A stretch of DNA of 64,000 bases, taken from NCBI RefSeq assembly GCF_004323635.1, contig NZ_CP036515.1, forward strand, positions 806,001 to 870,000, written 5' to 3'. Position numbers and translations under genes: made by a program. This DNA comes from Lichenihabitans psoromatis (GTDB lineage: Bacteria > Pseudomonadota > Alphaproteobacteria > Rhizobiales > Beijerinckiaceae). Below the pieces are notes generated by a model that saw only the letters and a program-made list of their open reading frames with translations, was not told the origin of the DNA and did not search any database. The number at the start of each line of letters is the position of its first letter. The first letter of the stretch is position 1. Below are positions 1 to 8,290 of the stretch, piece after piece.

Positions 1-522
1 GCCGCGTGTACCGACTTTCGGCATGTAATTGGCCATGATGCGATACCGCCCTTTAGGCATCACGGGCGTCTGCGCAAGCGACCAGAGCGGCGACATGCCG
101 AGACCCGCAAAGGCGATATCATGGTCGGAGCCGATCCGATTGGCCTCGGCGAGATGATCGCGAAGCTCGGCGACGGTCTCATGGATCGTCTCGAGGGGAG
201 CACCCGAAAGTTCAAACTGGCCGCCCGGCTCCAGCGAAATGGCGCCGCCGCCGACCGGGTCGTGTAGGCCGATGATCTCGTCCCCCTCGCGGATCGGTTG
301 CCAGACGCCCCCCGCCGCCATGCCATCGAGAATCGCCTTGATGCCACCCTGCCCCGAGCGGCCGAGATAGGGAACCGGAGCGTGGTCAGCGCGGTAGAAG
401 CCGAATTTCTCGTGTTCGGTACCGACACGAAACTGATCGGCGGGTTTGTTGCCCTGCTCGAACCACGCCACCAAGGCATCTCGCGTGTCCAACGGAGCCG
501 AGTCGGTAACATCACGCGCCAT
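1..522 (-). CDS. gshA: Glutamate-cysteine ligase, N-terminal part (runs off the window)
   Basis: The 174 codons present form the N-terminus of an ATP-dependent glutamate-cysteine ligase, the first step of glutathione synthesis. The translation contains the family blocks VGTEHEKF, LEPGGQFELSG and YMPKVGTRG, characteristic of the plant/alphaproteobacterial GshA type. The start is the ATG at 522, which opens MARDVTDS. The frame is open to position 1, so the C-terminal part lies outside the window. The gene is transcribed leftwards, divergently from the small secreted protein at 752. The family assignment is firm. Nothing about regulation can be seen. Confidence 0.9.
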   Translation of the reverse strand, partial: MARDVTDSAPLDTRDALVAWFEQGNKPADQFRVGTEHEKFGFYRADHAPVPYLGRSGQGGIKAILDGMAAGGVWQPIREGDEIIGLHDPVGGGAISLEPGGQFELSGAPLETIHETVAELRDHLAEANRIGSDHDIAFAGLGMSPLWSLAQTPVMPKGRYRIMANYMPKVGTRG

Positions 523-751
523 GCTTTGACCTGCATCTCACAAAGCGGTCATGGCGAACCGTGACCGACACACGGCGTCGCGCCGAATTTGAAACTAGAT
601 AGGCGGCGTAACCGCAACAGGCAATAAAGCCGCTTAGGCGAATTCATGTACCGTTCATCTGGCGAGCAACAAATTGTGGGGCGGACATAAGCCGCATTGG
701 GCTGCAGTGGGTCCGGTACGTCTCGGAAGGCAGCCTCTTAGGGAGAAAAAC

Positions 752-973
752 ATGACTTCGTTCAAGAAGACCATTGTTCTGGCTTGCGCCGCCTCGGTGC
801 TCAGCTTCGGCGTCGCGATGGCGCAGACCGACCCCGCCGCTGCTCCGGCGGCACCGGCCGCAGGCGCAACCGCAGCCCCCGACGCCGCCGGTGGCGACGC
901 GATGGCTCCCAAGAAGACCATGATGAAAAAGCACATGGCCAAAAAGCACATGAAGAAGAAGACCGCGATGTAA
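752..973 (+). CDS. Small secreted Ala/Pro-rich protein with a Lys/Met/His-rich tail
   Basis: This 73-residue protein starts at the ATG at 752, after a GGGAG-type ribosome binding site; an upstream in-frame ATG at 674 is less likely because the signal peptide begins here. Residues 1-25 are a classic signal peptide ending VAMAQ. The middle is Ala/Pro/Gly repeats and the last 20 or so residues are almost only Lys, Met, His and Ala (KKHMAKKHMKKK). The protein is presumably periplasmic or exported. I do not recognise the family. Similar short, basic, signal-bearing proteins are common in Hyphomicrobiales. The Met/His content would allow metal binding, but that is a guess. A strong terminator follows at once. 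Confidence 0.75.
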   Translation: MTSFKKTIVLACAASVLSFGVAMAQTDPAAAPAAPAAGATAAPDAAGGDAMAPKKTMMKKHMAKKHMKKKTAM

Positions 974-997
974 GCATCGCGTCTCGCGATGAGTTCG

Positions 998-1027
998 ACC
1001 CGGTCCGCCTCGCGGGCCGGGTTTTTT
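998..1027 (+). terminator. Rho-independent terminator
   Basis: An 11-bp stem (ACCCGGTCCGC with GCGGGCCGGGT, one G-T wobble) around a CTC loop is followed directly by six T residues, 25 bases after the stop of the small secreted protein. Confidence 0.9.
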
Positions 1028-1127
1028 GTTGCCCGCACGCCCGCACGCCGCGACGCAAAAGGGTTAACCCATCATTAGCATTTGGTTCTCGACCGCAATC
1101 GATCAATCAAAATGATCTCTGCTCGGA

Positions 1128-2027
1128 TCATTCTGCCGCCATGGCGATCCGGTCCGCGAGGCTCGCGCCGGAGATATTGTCGAGACTTGTAATGATGTGG
1201 CCCGCCAGAGCATCGGCGAGCAGCGAGGGTTCGGCCTTGTTGCGCAGAAGCGCGATCTTGCAAGACGGGAGCGAGGGGAAATCGTCGGACGAGCCGAGCA
1301 CTCGCATCCCCGGACGGACGGCGCTCTCGGGCAAGACCGACACGGCGAGGCCGGCCAGCACGGCAGCGCCCACGGCCGTCGAATTCCAGCTCGAGTAAAG
1401 GACGCGGAAGGGGCGCCCGATTCCCTCCAGCGCGACTGTCGCGGCATGCCGCCATGTGCAGAAGGAGCGACCGAGCGCCAGCGGCAGCGGGCTGATCTCG
1501 TGGATGTCGTGCCGGTTCGACGTGACCCAGAGAAGCCTTTCCCGCCGGATAATCGAGGCCGGACCTCGGTTTTCGGTGTGGGTGATGATCGCGAGGTCGA
1601 GATCGGAAGCGGAGATCCGTTCGACCAGCATCGGGGTCGGCTCACACATGACCGTGACCTCGACACGCGGATTGGATTGCGAGAAACGCGCCATGATTTC
1701 GGGGAGATAGCGATCGGCATAATCGTCGGGAACGCCGAGGCGCACGCGGCCGGCTAGCTCTGCATCGGCGAAACTGGCCAGGGCCTCGAGGTTGAGCCGA
1801 ACGATGCGACGCGCATAGTCGAGCATCCGCTCGCCTTCCTCGGTCAACTTCGAGCCGCGCCCATCGCGCTCGAAGATCGGCTTGCCGAGGCGTTCCTCCA
1901 GCTTCTTCATCTGCATCGAGACGGCCGACTGCGTTTTATGAACGGTCTCGGCCGCGCGGGTGAACGAGCCCGAATCGGCGATTGCGATGAAGGTCTTCAG
2001 TTGGTCGACGTCCAGCAGGGCCGTCAT
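1128..2027 (-). CDS. LysR-family transcriptional regulator
   Basis: This 299-residue protein has an N-terminal winged helix-turn-helix (about residues 5-64, with TFIAIADSGSFTRAAE and KTQSAVSMQMKKLE) followed by a periplasmic-binding-protein-like effector domain. The length is normal for LysR. The ATG at 2027 follows GGAGG by seven bases and is preferred to the start at 2057. The gene is divergent from a DUF1127 gene, and a perfect 11-bp inverted repeat between them is the likely operator for autoregulation and control of that neighbour. The sequence looks closest to the LrhA-like branch. The effector and the other targets are unknown. Confidence 0.9.
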   Translation of the reverse strand: MTALLDVDQLKTFIAIADSGSFTRAAETVHKTQSAVSMQMKKLEERLGKPIFERDGRGSKLTEEGERMLDYARRIVRLNLEALASFADAELAGRVRLGVPDDYADRYLPEIMARFSQSNPRVEVTVMCEPTPMLVERISASDLDLAIITHTENRGPASIIRRERLLWVTSNRHDIHEISPLPLALGRSFCTWRHAATVALEGIGRPFRVLYSSWNSTAVGAAVLAGLAVSVLPESAVRPGMRVLGSSDDFPSLPSCKIALLRNKAEPSLLADALAGHIITSLDNISGASLADRIAMAAE

Positions 2028-2083
2028 GGGTTCGCCTCCGGTCCGGTGGCAGCGCATCGATGCGCCACGCTAATCATCATCCT

Positions 2084-2113
2084 AACGAATGTTTCGGATC
2101 ACAAACATTCGTT
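2084..2113. promoter_or_regulatory. Perfect inverted repeat in the lysR/DUF1127 divergent promoter
   Basis: AACGAATGTTT, an 8-base spacer, then AAACATTCGTT: two perfect 11-bp arms almost midway between the lysR start (57 bp away) and the DUF1127 start (60 bp away). The dyad shape and the position fit a LysR-type operator. The role is inferred. Confidence 0.6.
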
Positions 2114-2172
2114 TTATTCATCAAGACGAGCGTCGTACAGAGTGTCTGTCATTGATGACGCAGGAGGAGATC

Positions 2173-2466
2173 ATGTCCGACACGACCAGCAGCCCATTCA
2201 GATTCCGAAATGCTTTCAAGGCACTCAGGGCAATTTTGGAGCGGCGTCGCGTTGTGGGGCAACTAAGCTCGCTCGACGATTACATGCTGCGCGATATCGG
2301 CATCACCCGCTTCGACGTCGCCTCGGTGCTCGCCGAGCCGCTATACCGGGACCCGTCCAAACGCCTTGCCGAACGGGCCCACGAGACCCGGAGGGCTCAT
2401 CGCGCCATTTCGCGGGAGACGCGGGTCATGATGCCGCCCGCCGGCGTGACACGTCGCGCCGCCTGA
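2173..2466 (+). CDS. DUF1127 (YjiS-like) small protein
   Basis: This 97-residue protein starts at the ATG at 2173, preceded by AGGAGGA. Its central block (residues about 30-55: LSSLDDYMLRDIGITRFDV) is the DUF1127 signature. Family members are small Arg-rich proteins of alphaproteobacteria; short ones in Agrobacterium and Rhodobacter have been linked to RNA binding, phosphate metabolism and stress. The C-terminal 40 residues are rich in Arg and Ala and are not conserved. The gene is divergent from a LysR regulator that may control it. The precise function is unknown. Confidence 0.85.
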   Translation: MSDTTSSPFRFRNAFKALRAILERRRVVGQLSSLDDYMLRDIGITRFDVASVLAEPLYRDPSKRLAERAHETRRAHRAISRETRVMMPPAGVTRRAA

Positions 2467-2477
2467 TCCGTAACGAC

Positions 2478-2501
2478 AGGCGACGCCGAACGGCGTCGCC
2501 T
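2478..2501. terminator. Hairpin between convergent genes, possible bidirectional terminator
   Basis: AGGCGACGCC, loop GAAC, GGCGTCGCCT: a perfect 10-bp stem 11 bp after the DUF1127 stop and before the convergent DUF937 stop. There is no T-tract, so intrinsic termination is uncertain. Confidence 0.5.
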
Positions 2502-2554
2502 CCACCAATTGCGGTCGTGAACGAGAGGGTAGCGGCCTTGTTTAACCGTGACGA

Positions 2555-3403
2555 TCAGCCGTTGCGACCGAGGATATTGGCCAGATTGGCCTGATGTTGC
2601 GGCGAGGCGGGCGTTCCGGCCTCGAAAGCTTGGCTGAGATCGTTGAGCGCCGCTTGCTCCGATGTCGAACCGGCAGGCGCCATGCCGGTGTCGGATCGCG
2701 TCTCGGCGACGGAATCGTCGGCCTGCGCGCTGGGAGCATATCCACTTGGTCGTGGCGCCGTCTGCGGCCCTGCGCCACCCAGTAACCCGCCCAGAACGCT
2801 GCCGATCAGACCGCCGAGACCACTGTCCTGTGCCGTAGGTTGTCCTTGGGTCGGCGTCGCTGCACCGCCTTGGTTCGCTGCGCCACCCTGGCCGAAGATC
2901 GATCCGAGGCTGCCACCAAGGCCGCCAGTCTGACCGCCCATCGCGGCGCCGATGACCTGCGATAGGATCCCGCCCCAACTGCCGCTCTGGGCCGAGTGAA
3001 ACAGACCGCCCATGATGATCGAGGCGAGAACCGGCAACATGGCCTGAATGACCGACGCCGAGACGCCGGATTCCGCCGAGGCCTGCTGGGCTACCTGCGT
3101 GCTGGCATGCTGACCACCGAAGAGGTCGCCGAGGACCGACGAGCCGGCTTGGACGGCCGTCGGCGACGTTGCGGTTCCGGCATCCGCAAAAGCACCCTGA
3201 TGGGTGCTGCTGCCGAGCTGGCCAAGGATCGAGCCGAGCCCGCCCGCGCCGCCTTGCATCTTGTTCTGCAACCCCATCTGGAAGGCGGGCAGCAAAGCAT
3301 TGATGGCGCTCTGGGTCTGTTCCGGCGTCAGGCCGAAGCGGCTCGAAAGATTGTTGACGGCTTCGCCGCCCTGCGCCGATTGGATGATGTCGTTGAGACT
3401 CAT
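2555..3403 (-). CDS. DUF937 domain protein
   Basis: This 282-residue protein opens MSLNDIIQSAQGGEAVNNLS, then runs through long Gly/Ala/Gln-rich low-complexity stretches with repeated GGLGSILGQLG-type units. This is typical of DUF937 proteins, which consist of helical hairpins and glycine-rich linkers. Near the C-terminus the sequence returns to a helical pattern (EQAALNDLSQAFEAGTPASP). There is no signal peptide or membrane segment. The function of the family is unknown. A second, YidB-type member lies at 51843-52295. The gene stands alone between the DUF1127 and MATE genes. Confidence 0.8.
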   Translation of the reverse strand: MSLNDIIQSAQGGEAVNNLSSRFGLTPEQTQSAINALLPAFQMGLQNKMQGGAGGLGSILGQLGSSTHQGAFADAGTATSPTAVQAGSSVLGDLFGGQHASTQVAQQASAESGVSASVIQAMLPVLASIIMGGLFHSAQSGSWGGILSQVIGAAMGGQTGGLGGSLGSIFGQGGAANQGGAATPTQGQPTAQDSGLGGLIGSVLGGLLGGAGPQTAPRPSGYAPSAQADDSVAETRSDTGMAPAGSTSEQAALNDLSQAFEAGTPASPQHQANLANILGRNG

Positions 3404-3488
3404 GCTGGCATCCTTCCCCTTGGTTGGGGCCGCGCTGTTCAGTCGGGCGCCGGCCGCGACAGCATGGGAATGCTACCGCTCCGTTCAG

Positions 3489-4778
3489 CTAAGGCAGCGC
3501 GTGCCGTTTGGCGAGTCGCCCGGATACCCCATAAGCGGTCGCCAGAGCCGAAAGCCCGAAGATCGCGGCCCCAAAGGCGATACCGAGTTGCCCGCCCTCG
3601 ACGCCACCATAGGCGGCCCCGATCGTCACGAACGGAATGGTGCCGAGCGAGGCGCGTCCCCAGTTGAACACCAGAGACAGGATCGGATAACCGAGATTGT
3701 TGAACGACGCATTGGCGACGAACAGAAAGCCGATGAACAGCCAAGCCGAGACGCCGAAGGTACAGAAAAACTCGATATAGGTGCGCGCTTCGGCCGTCGC
3801 GTCGAAGAGGCTGGCGATCAGCGACGAGCACACCCACAGAATGAACCACACTGACAGCACATAGACCGCCGTCATGACGAACGAGGTCGTCAACGTGCGG
3901 CGCACCCGATCCAGCAACCCGGCTCCGAGATTCTGGCCGAGGATCGGGCCCACAGCGCCGGTCAGCGCGAAGATGACGCCGAATGCCACCGGCACGACGC
4001 GGTCCGTCACCGTTGTGGCCGCAATGGCGGCTTGGCCGAATTTGGCGAACACATGCAGCACGTAGCTGTTGGCAACGGGGGTCGCGAGATTGGTCGCCAT
4101 GGCCGGGAGCGCGATATTCATCACGGGACGGAGATCGTCCAGCAGCGCTCCGACGCTCGGCCGGCCAACGAGGTTATGGACCCGCACCGCGCCCCAATAG
4201 CCGACGCCGAGAAACACCAGCCGCGACACCACCGTCGAAATGGCGGCTCCATAGACGCCAAAATGCAGGCCGAAAATCAGGATCGGATCGATGATACCGG
4301 TCACGATACCGCCGGCCAGCGTCACATACATGGCGCGACGGGCGTCGCCGACGGCACGCAGGATGCCGGACAGCACCATGCCGGCCGCGAATGCCACATT
4401 GGCCGGCAGGGTGATTTCCAAAAATCGCTCGGCGACGTCTCGAAGCGGACCCACGGCTCCGAGGCCGCTGAGGATCTGCCGGCTGTAAATCAGCACGACG
4501 CTCGCCACGACAGCGCTGAACAGACAAGAGAGAATGAGACCGGAGGCGGCCAGCCGCCGCGCCCGGTCGCGATCCCCCGCGCCGAGCGCACGGGCCACCA
4601 AGGCCGTCACGCCGATCGTCAGACCGATGTTGATCGAGACGGGATAGAACAGGACCTGCGTCGCGAACCCGACCGCTGCTGTCAGGTCGATCTGATGCAG
4701 ATGCGAGACATAAACGAGAGAGAGGAAGTCGACCACGAAGATGGCGATCACGCCGATCGTGCTGGTGCCGGTCATCAC
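3489..4778 (-). CDS. MATE-family efflux transporter
   Basis: This multi-pass protein (429 residues from the GTG at 4778) carries two homologous six-helix halves with MATE features such as GLTIGVTALVARALGAGDRDRA and a matching region in the second half (GAVGPILGQNLGAG). It would export cationic or toxic compounds using a Na+ or H+ gradient across the inner membrane. Oddly, about 45 codons upstream of the GTG are open and read as a plausible MATE N-terminus (ITGLAYRGTFTEGSILRHVL), yet no ATG, GTG or TTG occurs in frame before the stop at 5001-5003. The true start may be a rare codon, or the start region may be damaged. Confidence 0.85.
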   Translation of the reverse strand: MMTGTSTIGVIAIFVVDFLSLVYVSHLHQIDLTAAVGFATQVLFYPVSINIGLTIGVTALVARALGAGDRDRARRLAASGLILSCLFSAVVASVVLIYSRQILSGLGAVGPLRDVAERFLEITLPANVAFAAGMVLSGILRAVGDARRAMYVTLAGGIVTGIIDPILIFGLHFGVYGAAISTVVSRLVFLGVGYWGAVRVHNLVGRPSVGALLDDLRPVMNIALPAMATNLATPVANSYVLHVFAKFGQAAIAATTVTDRVVPVAFGVIFALTGAVGPILGQNLGAGLLDRVRRTLTTSFVMTAVYVLSVWFILWVCSSLIASLFDATAEARTYIEFFCTFGVSAWLFIGFLFVANASFNNLGYPILSLVFNWGRASLGTIPFVTIGAAYGGVEGGQLGIAFGAAIFGLSALATAYGVSGRLAKRHALP

Positions 4779-5206
4779 CAGGACGTGCCGGAGGATCGAG
4801 CCTTCCGTGAAGGTGCCGCGATACGCCAGTCCCGTGATGGGCGCCTCGACGACCGTATCCGGGTCGGCGATCGCCCGGGTGGCCGCGTCCGGCGCCAGCT
4901 CTGGCTGCGTGTCGATAAGGCACCTCTGTTGTTGTCGAAGGCTCGACCCCGCCGTGTCGCGCTCCCGAGCCCCCGGCCTTACCGGAACGCGACGCGCGGC
5001 TCAACCGCGATGACCGGCATTTCATGCGCGGCTATATAGGTCATCTTCGTCGAATGACGGCCCTGCTTAAGTCGGGTTGACGGTTTAAAGATGCCATAAG
5101 AGGACACGGCGCCGCGCAAAGCCGCAGCGAAATTCGTATCGTCCTTGACCCTGCTGCACGCTTCCATCACAACGCCATCCGGGCGTGAACAACGTGGACG
5201 AACGAG
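4779..5206. other. Intergenic region between the MATE and ispH genes
   Basis: This 428-bp stretch separates two divergent genes. Its left part (to about 4920) is coding-like on the minus strand in the MATE frame. The rest must hold the promoters of both genes, but no clear -35/-10 pair, operator or RNA motif was seen. Confidence 0.4.
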
Positions 5207-6187
5207 ATGACCAAGCCGCCGCTGAAAATTCTGCTCTGCGCTCCGCGCGGATTCTGCGCCGGCGTGATCCGCGCGATCGACGCTGTGGAGCGGGCGCTGC
5301 GGGTCTATGGCGCACCCGTCTACGTGCGGCACGAGATCGTCCATAACAAATATGTCGTCGAGAGCCTGAAGAAGAAGGGCGCGATCTTCGTCGAGGAGCT
5401 CGACGAGATCCCGCCGACCGACGCTCCGGTCATCTTCTCGGCCCATGGCGTTCCCAAAGCCGTGCCGCTGCATGCGGCGGAGCGCAAGCTGTTCGCCATC
5501 GACGCCACCTGCCCGCTGGTCACCAAGGTGCATCGCGAGGCTGAACTGCATTTTCGACGCGGCCACACGATCATTCTGGTCGGGCATGCGGGCCACCCCG
5601 AGGTGGTCGGCACTCTCGGTCAATTGCCGCAGGGCGCCGTGATTCTGGTCGAGACCATCGCGGACGTGGATCGTCTTGCCGATACGGCCGGACCCGAGCT
5701 GACCCGCAATCCCCTCGCCTTCGTCACGCAGACGACGCTGTCGGTCGATGATACGCAAGGGATCGTCGAAGCCCTGAAGCGCCGCTTTCCGGCCATCGTC
5801 GGTCCCCACAAGGAAGACATCTGCTACGCGACCACGAACCGGCAGGAAGCCGTCAAGCAGATCGCCGACAAGGTGGATGCAATGCTGGTGGTCGGTTCGG
5901 CGAATTCATCCAATTCGCAGCGCCTGAAGGAAGTGTCGGAGCGGGCCGGCTGCCGCAACAGCCAATTGGTGCTGCGTGCGAGTGATATCGACTGGTCGCC
6001 GCTCGGCGCGATTCGGACGATCGGCATCACGGCCGGCGCCTCGGCTCCTGAGGTGCTGGTCGAGGAGATCATCGACGCCTTTGCCGAACGATACGAGATC
6101 GAGGTCGAGACGGTCGCGACCACGACCGAGACGATGTTTTTTCCGTTGCCCCGCGAATTGCGCGAAGTGACCGACCGGGTCGCCTGA
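5207..6187 (+). CDS. ispH: 4-hydroxy-3-methylbut-2-enyl diphosphate reductase
   Basis: IspH is the last enzyme of the MEP isoprenoid pathway; it reduces HMBPP to IPP and DMAPP with a [4Fe-4S] cluster. The three cluster cysteines are visible at about residues 17 (RGFCAGV), 102 (ATCPLV) and 206 ([10 protein letters not shown]). The substrate-binding histidines lie in EIVHNK (46), SAHGV (80) and GHPE (130), and the SANSSNS loop is present. The length of 326 residues is normal. The gene is cytoplasmic and stands alone, divergent from the MATE exporter. Confidence 0.97.
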   Translation: MTKPPLKILLCAPRGFCAGVIRAIDAVERALRVYGAPVYVRHEIVHNKYVVESLKKKGAIFVEELDEIPPTDAPVIFSAHGVPKAVPLHAAERKLFAIDATCPLVTKVHREAELHFRRGHTIILVGHAGHPEVVGTLGQLPQGAVILVETIADVDRLADTAGPELTRNPLAFVTQTTLSVDDTQGIVEALKRRFPAIVGPHKEDICYATTNRQEAVKQIADKVDAMLVVGSANSSNSQRLKEVSERAGCRNSQLVLRASDIDWSPLGAIRTIGITAGASAPEVLVEEIIDAFAERYEIEVETVATTTETMFFPLPRELREVTDRVA

Positions 6188-6279
6188 TCCTCGATCGGAC
6201 TGCGACGATGGCGTCGCGGTTCGGGCTCGGCTAAAATGCTGCGACGCAACCGGCTTTTCCGGCCCAGCGAGACAGCATC

Positions 6280-6879
6280 ATGACAACAGCAAACAGCCGC
6301 ACCGCCGATCACCCGATCGATCCGTCGTTCCTCAACCGCTGGTCACCGCGGGCTTTCGACGGTCAGCCCATCAGCGAAGCCGACGTCCTCACGCTCTTCG
6401 AGGCCGCACGCTGGGCCCCGTCGTCCTATAATTCGCAGCCGTGGCGGTTTCTTTACGCGCGCCGCGACACGCCGCAATGGACGACCTTTCTCGATCTGCT
6501 GAACCCGTTCAACCGGTCGTGGGCCGAGCGCGCTTCGCTTCTGATCGTGGCGGTCTCGAACTCGCTGATGCTGCCGCCCGGCAAGGACAAGCCGGTACCC
6601 TCGCATAGTCACTCCTTCGACGCCGGCGCAGCCTGGGCCAGCCTGGCGCTTCAGGCGAGCCATATGGGACTGCAGGCTCATGCCATGGTGGGCTTTGACC
6701 TCGATGCCGCCTTCTCGACCCTGAACGTCCCTGAAGGTCATCGAGTCGAAGCCGCCATCGCGGTCGGCCGTCCCGGCGATAAATCGATTCTGCCGGAGGC
6801 CATGCAGGCGCGCGAGCAGCCGAACGGCCGTAATCCCGTGTCGGCTTTCGCGTTCGAGGGCGGCTTTCCGGCCAAATAG
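6280..6879 (+). CDS. Nitroreductase-family oxidoreductase
   Basis: This 199-residue FMN-dependent nitroreductase-fold protein shows the N-terminal RWSPRAFDGQPISEADV block and the flavin-binding RWAPSSYNSQPWRF motif. A later segment (AAWASLALQASHMGLQAH) is typical of the family. Members reduce nitroaromatics, quinones or flavins with NAD(P)H in the cytoplasm; the physiological substrate cannot be told from sequence. The gene stops two bases before the stop of the convergent MFS gene. Confidence 0.88.
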   Translation: MTTANSRTADHPIDPSFLNRWSPRAFDGQPISEADVLTLFEAARWAPSSYNSQPWRFLYARRDTPQWTTFLDLLNPFNRSWAERASLLIVAVSNSLMLPPGKDKPVPSHSHSFDAGAAWASLALQASHMGLQAHAMVGFDLDAAFSTLNVPEGHRVEAAIAVGRPGDKSILPEAMQAREQPNGRNPVSAFAFEGGFPAK

Positions 6880-6881
6880 GT

Positions 6882-8144
6882 CTACCGGTCGGCGTCTGGG
6901 GTCGGCAGCGACCACAGACGCGAGGTCGCGACCGCCAGCATGACCAGCAGGGTCGCGATAAAGCCGACGACGGCGGGCCACTTGCCGCTTGTCCAGAACA
7001 GGCCTCCGATCGAGCCGAGAAGGCTCGATCCGAGGTAATAGGCGAGGAGATAGAGTGAGGCTGCTTGTCCCTTGGCGGGGCCGGCCAAGCGACCGACCCA
7101 GCCGCTCGCGACCGCATGGCCGCCGAAAAACCCGACCGTGAATAGCCCGATCCCGACGATGATGGCCCAGAGCGGAGCCGCAAGCGTGATGATCAGGCCG
7201 ATCAACCCGGTTGCGACCGTGCCGAGCAAGACGGTGGGACGCCCGATCCGGTCCGCCGCCGCCCCGGCCGACGCCGAGGCGAGCGTGCCGAGTGCATAGA
7301 GGCTGAACACCAGCCCGCTCTGCGCCTGATCGAGGCGATAGGGCGGTGCCTGAAGCCGGAAGCCGGCGTAGTTGTAAAGCGTCACGAAGCCGCCCATCCA
7401 CAAGGCGCCGCAGAGAAACAGCCAGGGCAGACCGGGCTTGCCGAAGTTTTGCAGGAGACTGGCGACGTGCAACCCCAACCGGGCGGGCGGTTTTGCGGCG
7501 AAGTTCTTCGATGGGGGCAACAGCACCATAAAGCCGATGGCGGCCACGACGCCGAGCACCCCGATCGTGCCGATGGCGGCGCGCCAGCCGAAATGCTCGG
7601 CCACGAATCCCGTGATGACGCGGCCCGACAGGCCACCGATCGCCGTTCCGCCGACATAGAGCCCCATCGCATAACCGAGGCCGCCAGGATGGATCTCCTC
7701 AGCCAGATAGGCCATGGCGACGGCGGGCGCGCCGCCGAGCGCCATTCCTTCCAGCGCGCGGCCGAGCAGCAGCAGAGGCCAATTGGGCGTGAAGGCGATC
7801 GCGAGATTGAGGATCGCCGCGGCCAGGAGGGAGGCCGCCATCACGTTCTTGCGTCCGAGCGTATCCGACAGTGTTCCGGCCACCAGGATCGACAAGGCCA
7901 GCAGGCCGGTCGCGAGTGAAACCGCCAAGGAGCTTTCGGCGGCCCCAACCTGGTATTCGGCGGCGAAATTCGGCAGCAAGGGTTGTACGCAATAGAGCAG
8001 CGAGAAGATCGCCAGGCCAGCCACGAACAATGCCGCGTTGATTCGGCGATAATCCGGCGTACCGCGCAGCGTCCAGACCGGACCGCGCGCGATGGCGTCT
8101 CGCGCAGCGGATGATCCTGGGTCTCGGTCTGGCTTGGAGCGCAT
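6882..8144 (-). CDS. MFS transporter, YnfM/arabinose-efflux-like
   Basis: This 420-residue protein has about twelve membrane segments. It contains the family signature LSDTLGRKNVMAASL after helix 2, a YVGGTAIGGLSGRVITG stretch in the first half and AADRIGRPTVLLG in the second. It resembles the YnfM/AraJ type of drug or sugar efflux permease. I chose the ATG at 8144 because the 36 residues between the upstream start at 8252 and this Met are not conserved-looking. The gene is divergent from gnd and convergent with the nitroreductase gene. The substrate is unknown. Confidence 0.88.
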   Translation of the reverse strand: MRSKPDRDPGSSAARDAIARGPVWTLRGTPDYRRINAALFVAGLAIFSLLYCVQPLLPNFAAEYQVGAAESSLAVSLATGLLALSILVAGTLSDTLGRKNVMAASLLAAAILNLAIAFTPNWPLLLLGRALEGMALGGAPAVAMAYLAEEIHPGGLGYAMGLYVGGTAIGGLSGRVITGFVAEHFGWRAAIGTIGVLGVVAAIGFMVLLPPSKNFAAKPPARLGLHVASLLQNFGKPGLPWLFLCGALWMGGFVTLYNYAGFRLQAPPYRLDQAQSGLVFSLYALGTLASASAGAAADRIGRPTVLLGTVATGLIGLIITLAAPLWAIIVGIGLFTVGFFGGHAVASGWVGRLAGPAKGQAASLYLLAYYLGSSLLGSIGGLFWTSGKWPAVVGFIATLLVMLAVATSRLWSLPTPDADR

Positions 8145-8290
8145 GATCGCCTTCTTGCACGGAATGGGATACCGCGCGATCCAATCGCGATCAGCCTCTG
8201 TGAAGCCTATGCCTGACCCTCTACATGTCGGAGGACGGCCGAGCCTCCGCATGCCATGCGGTCGCGCGCCGCATCATCGGAGGAACACCA

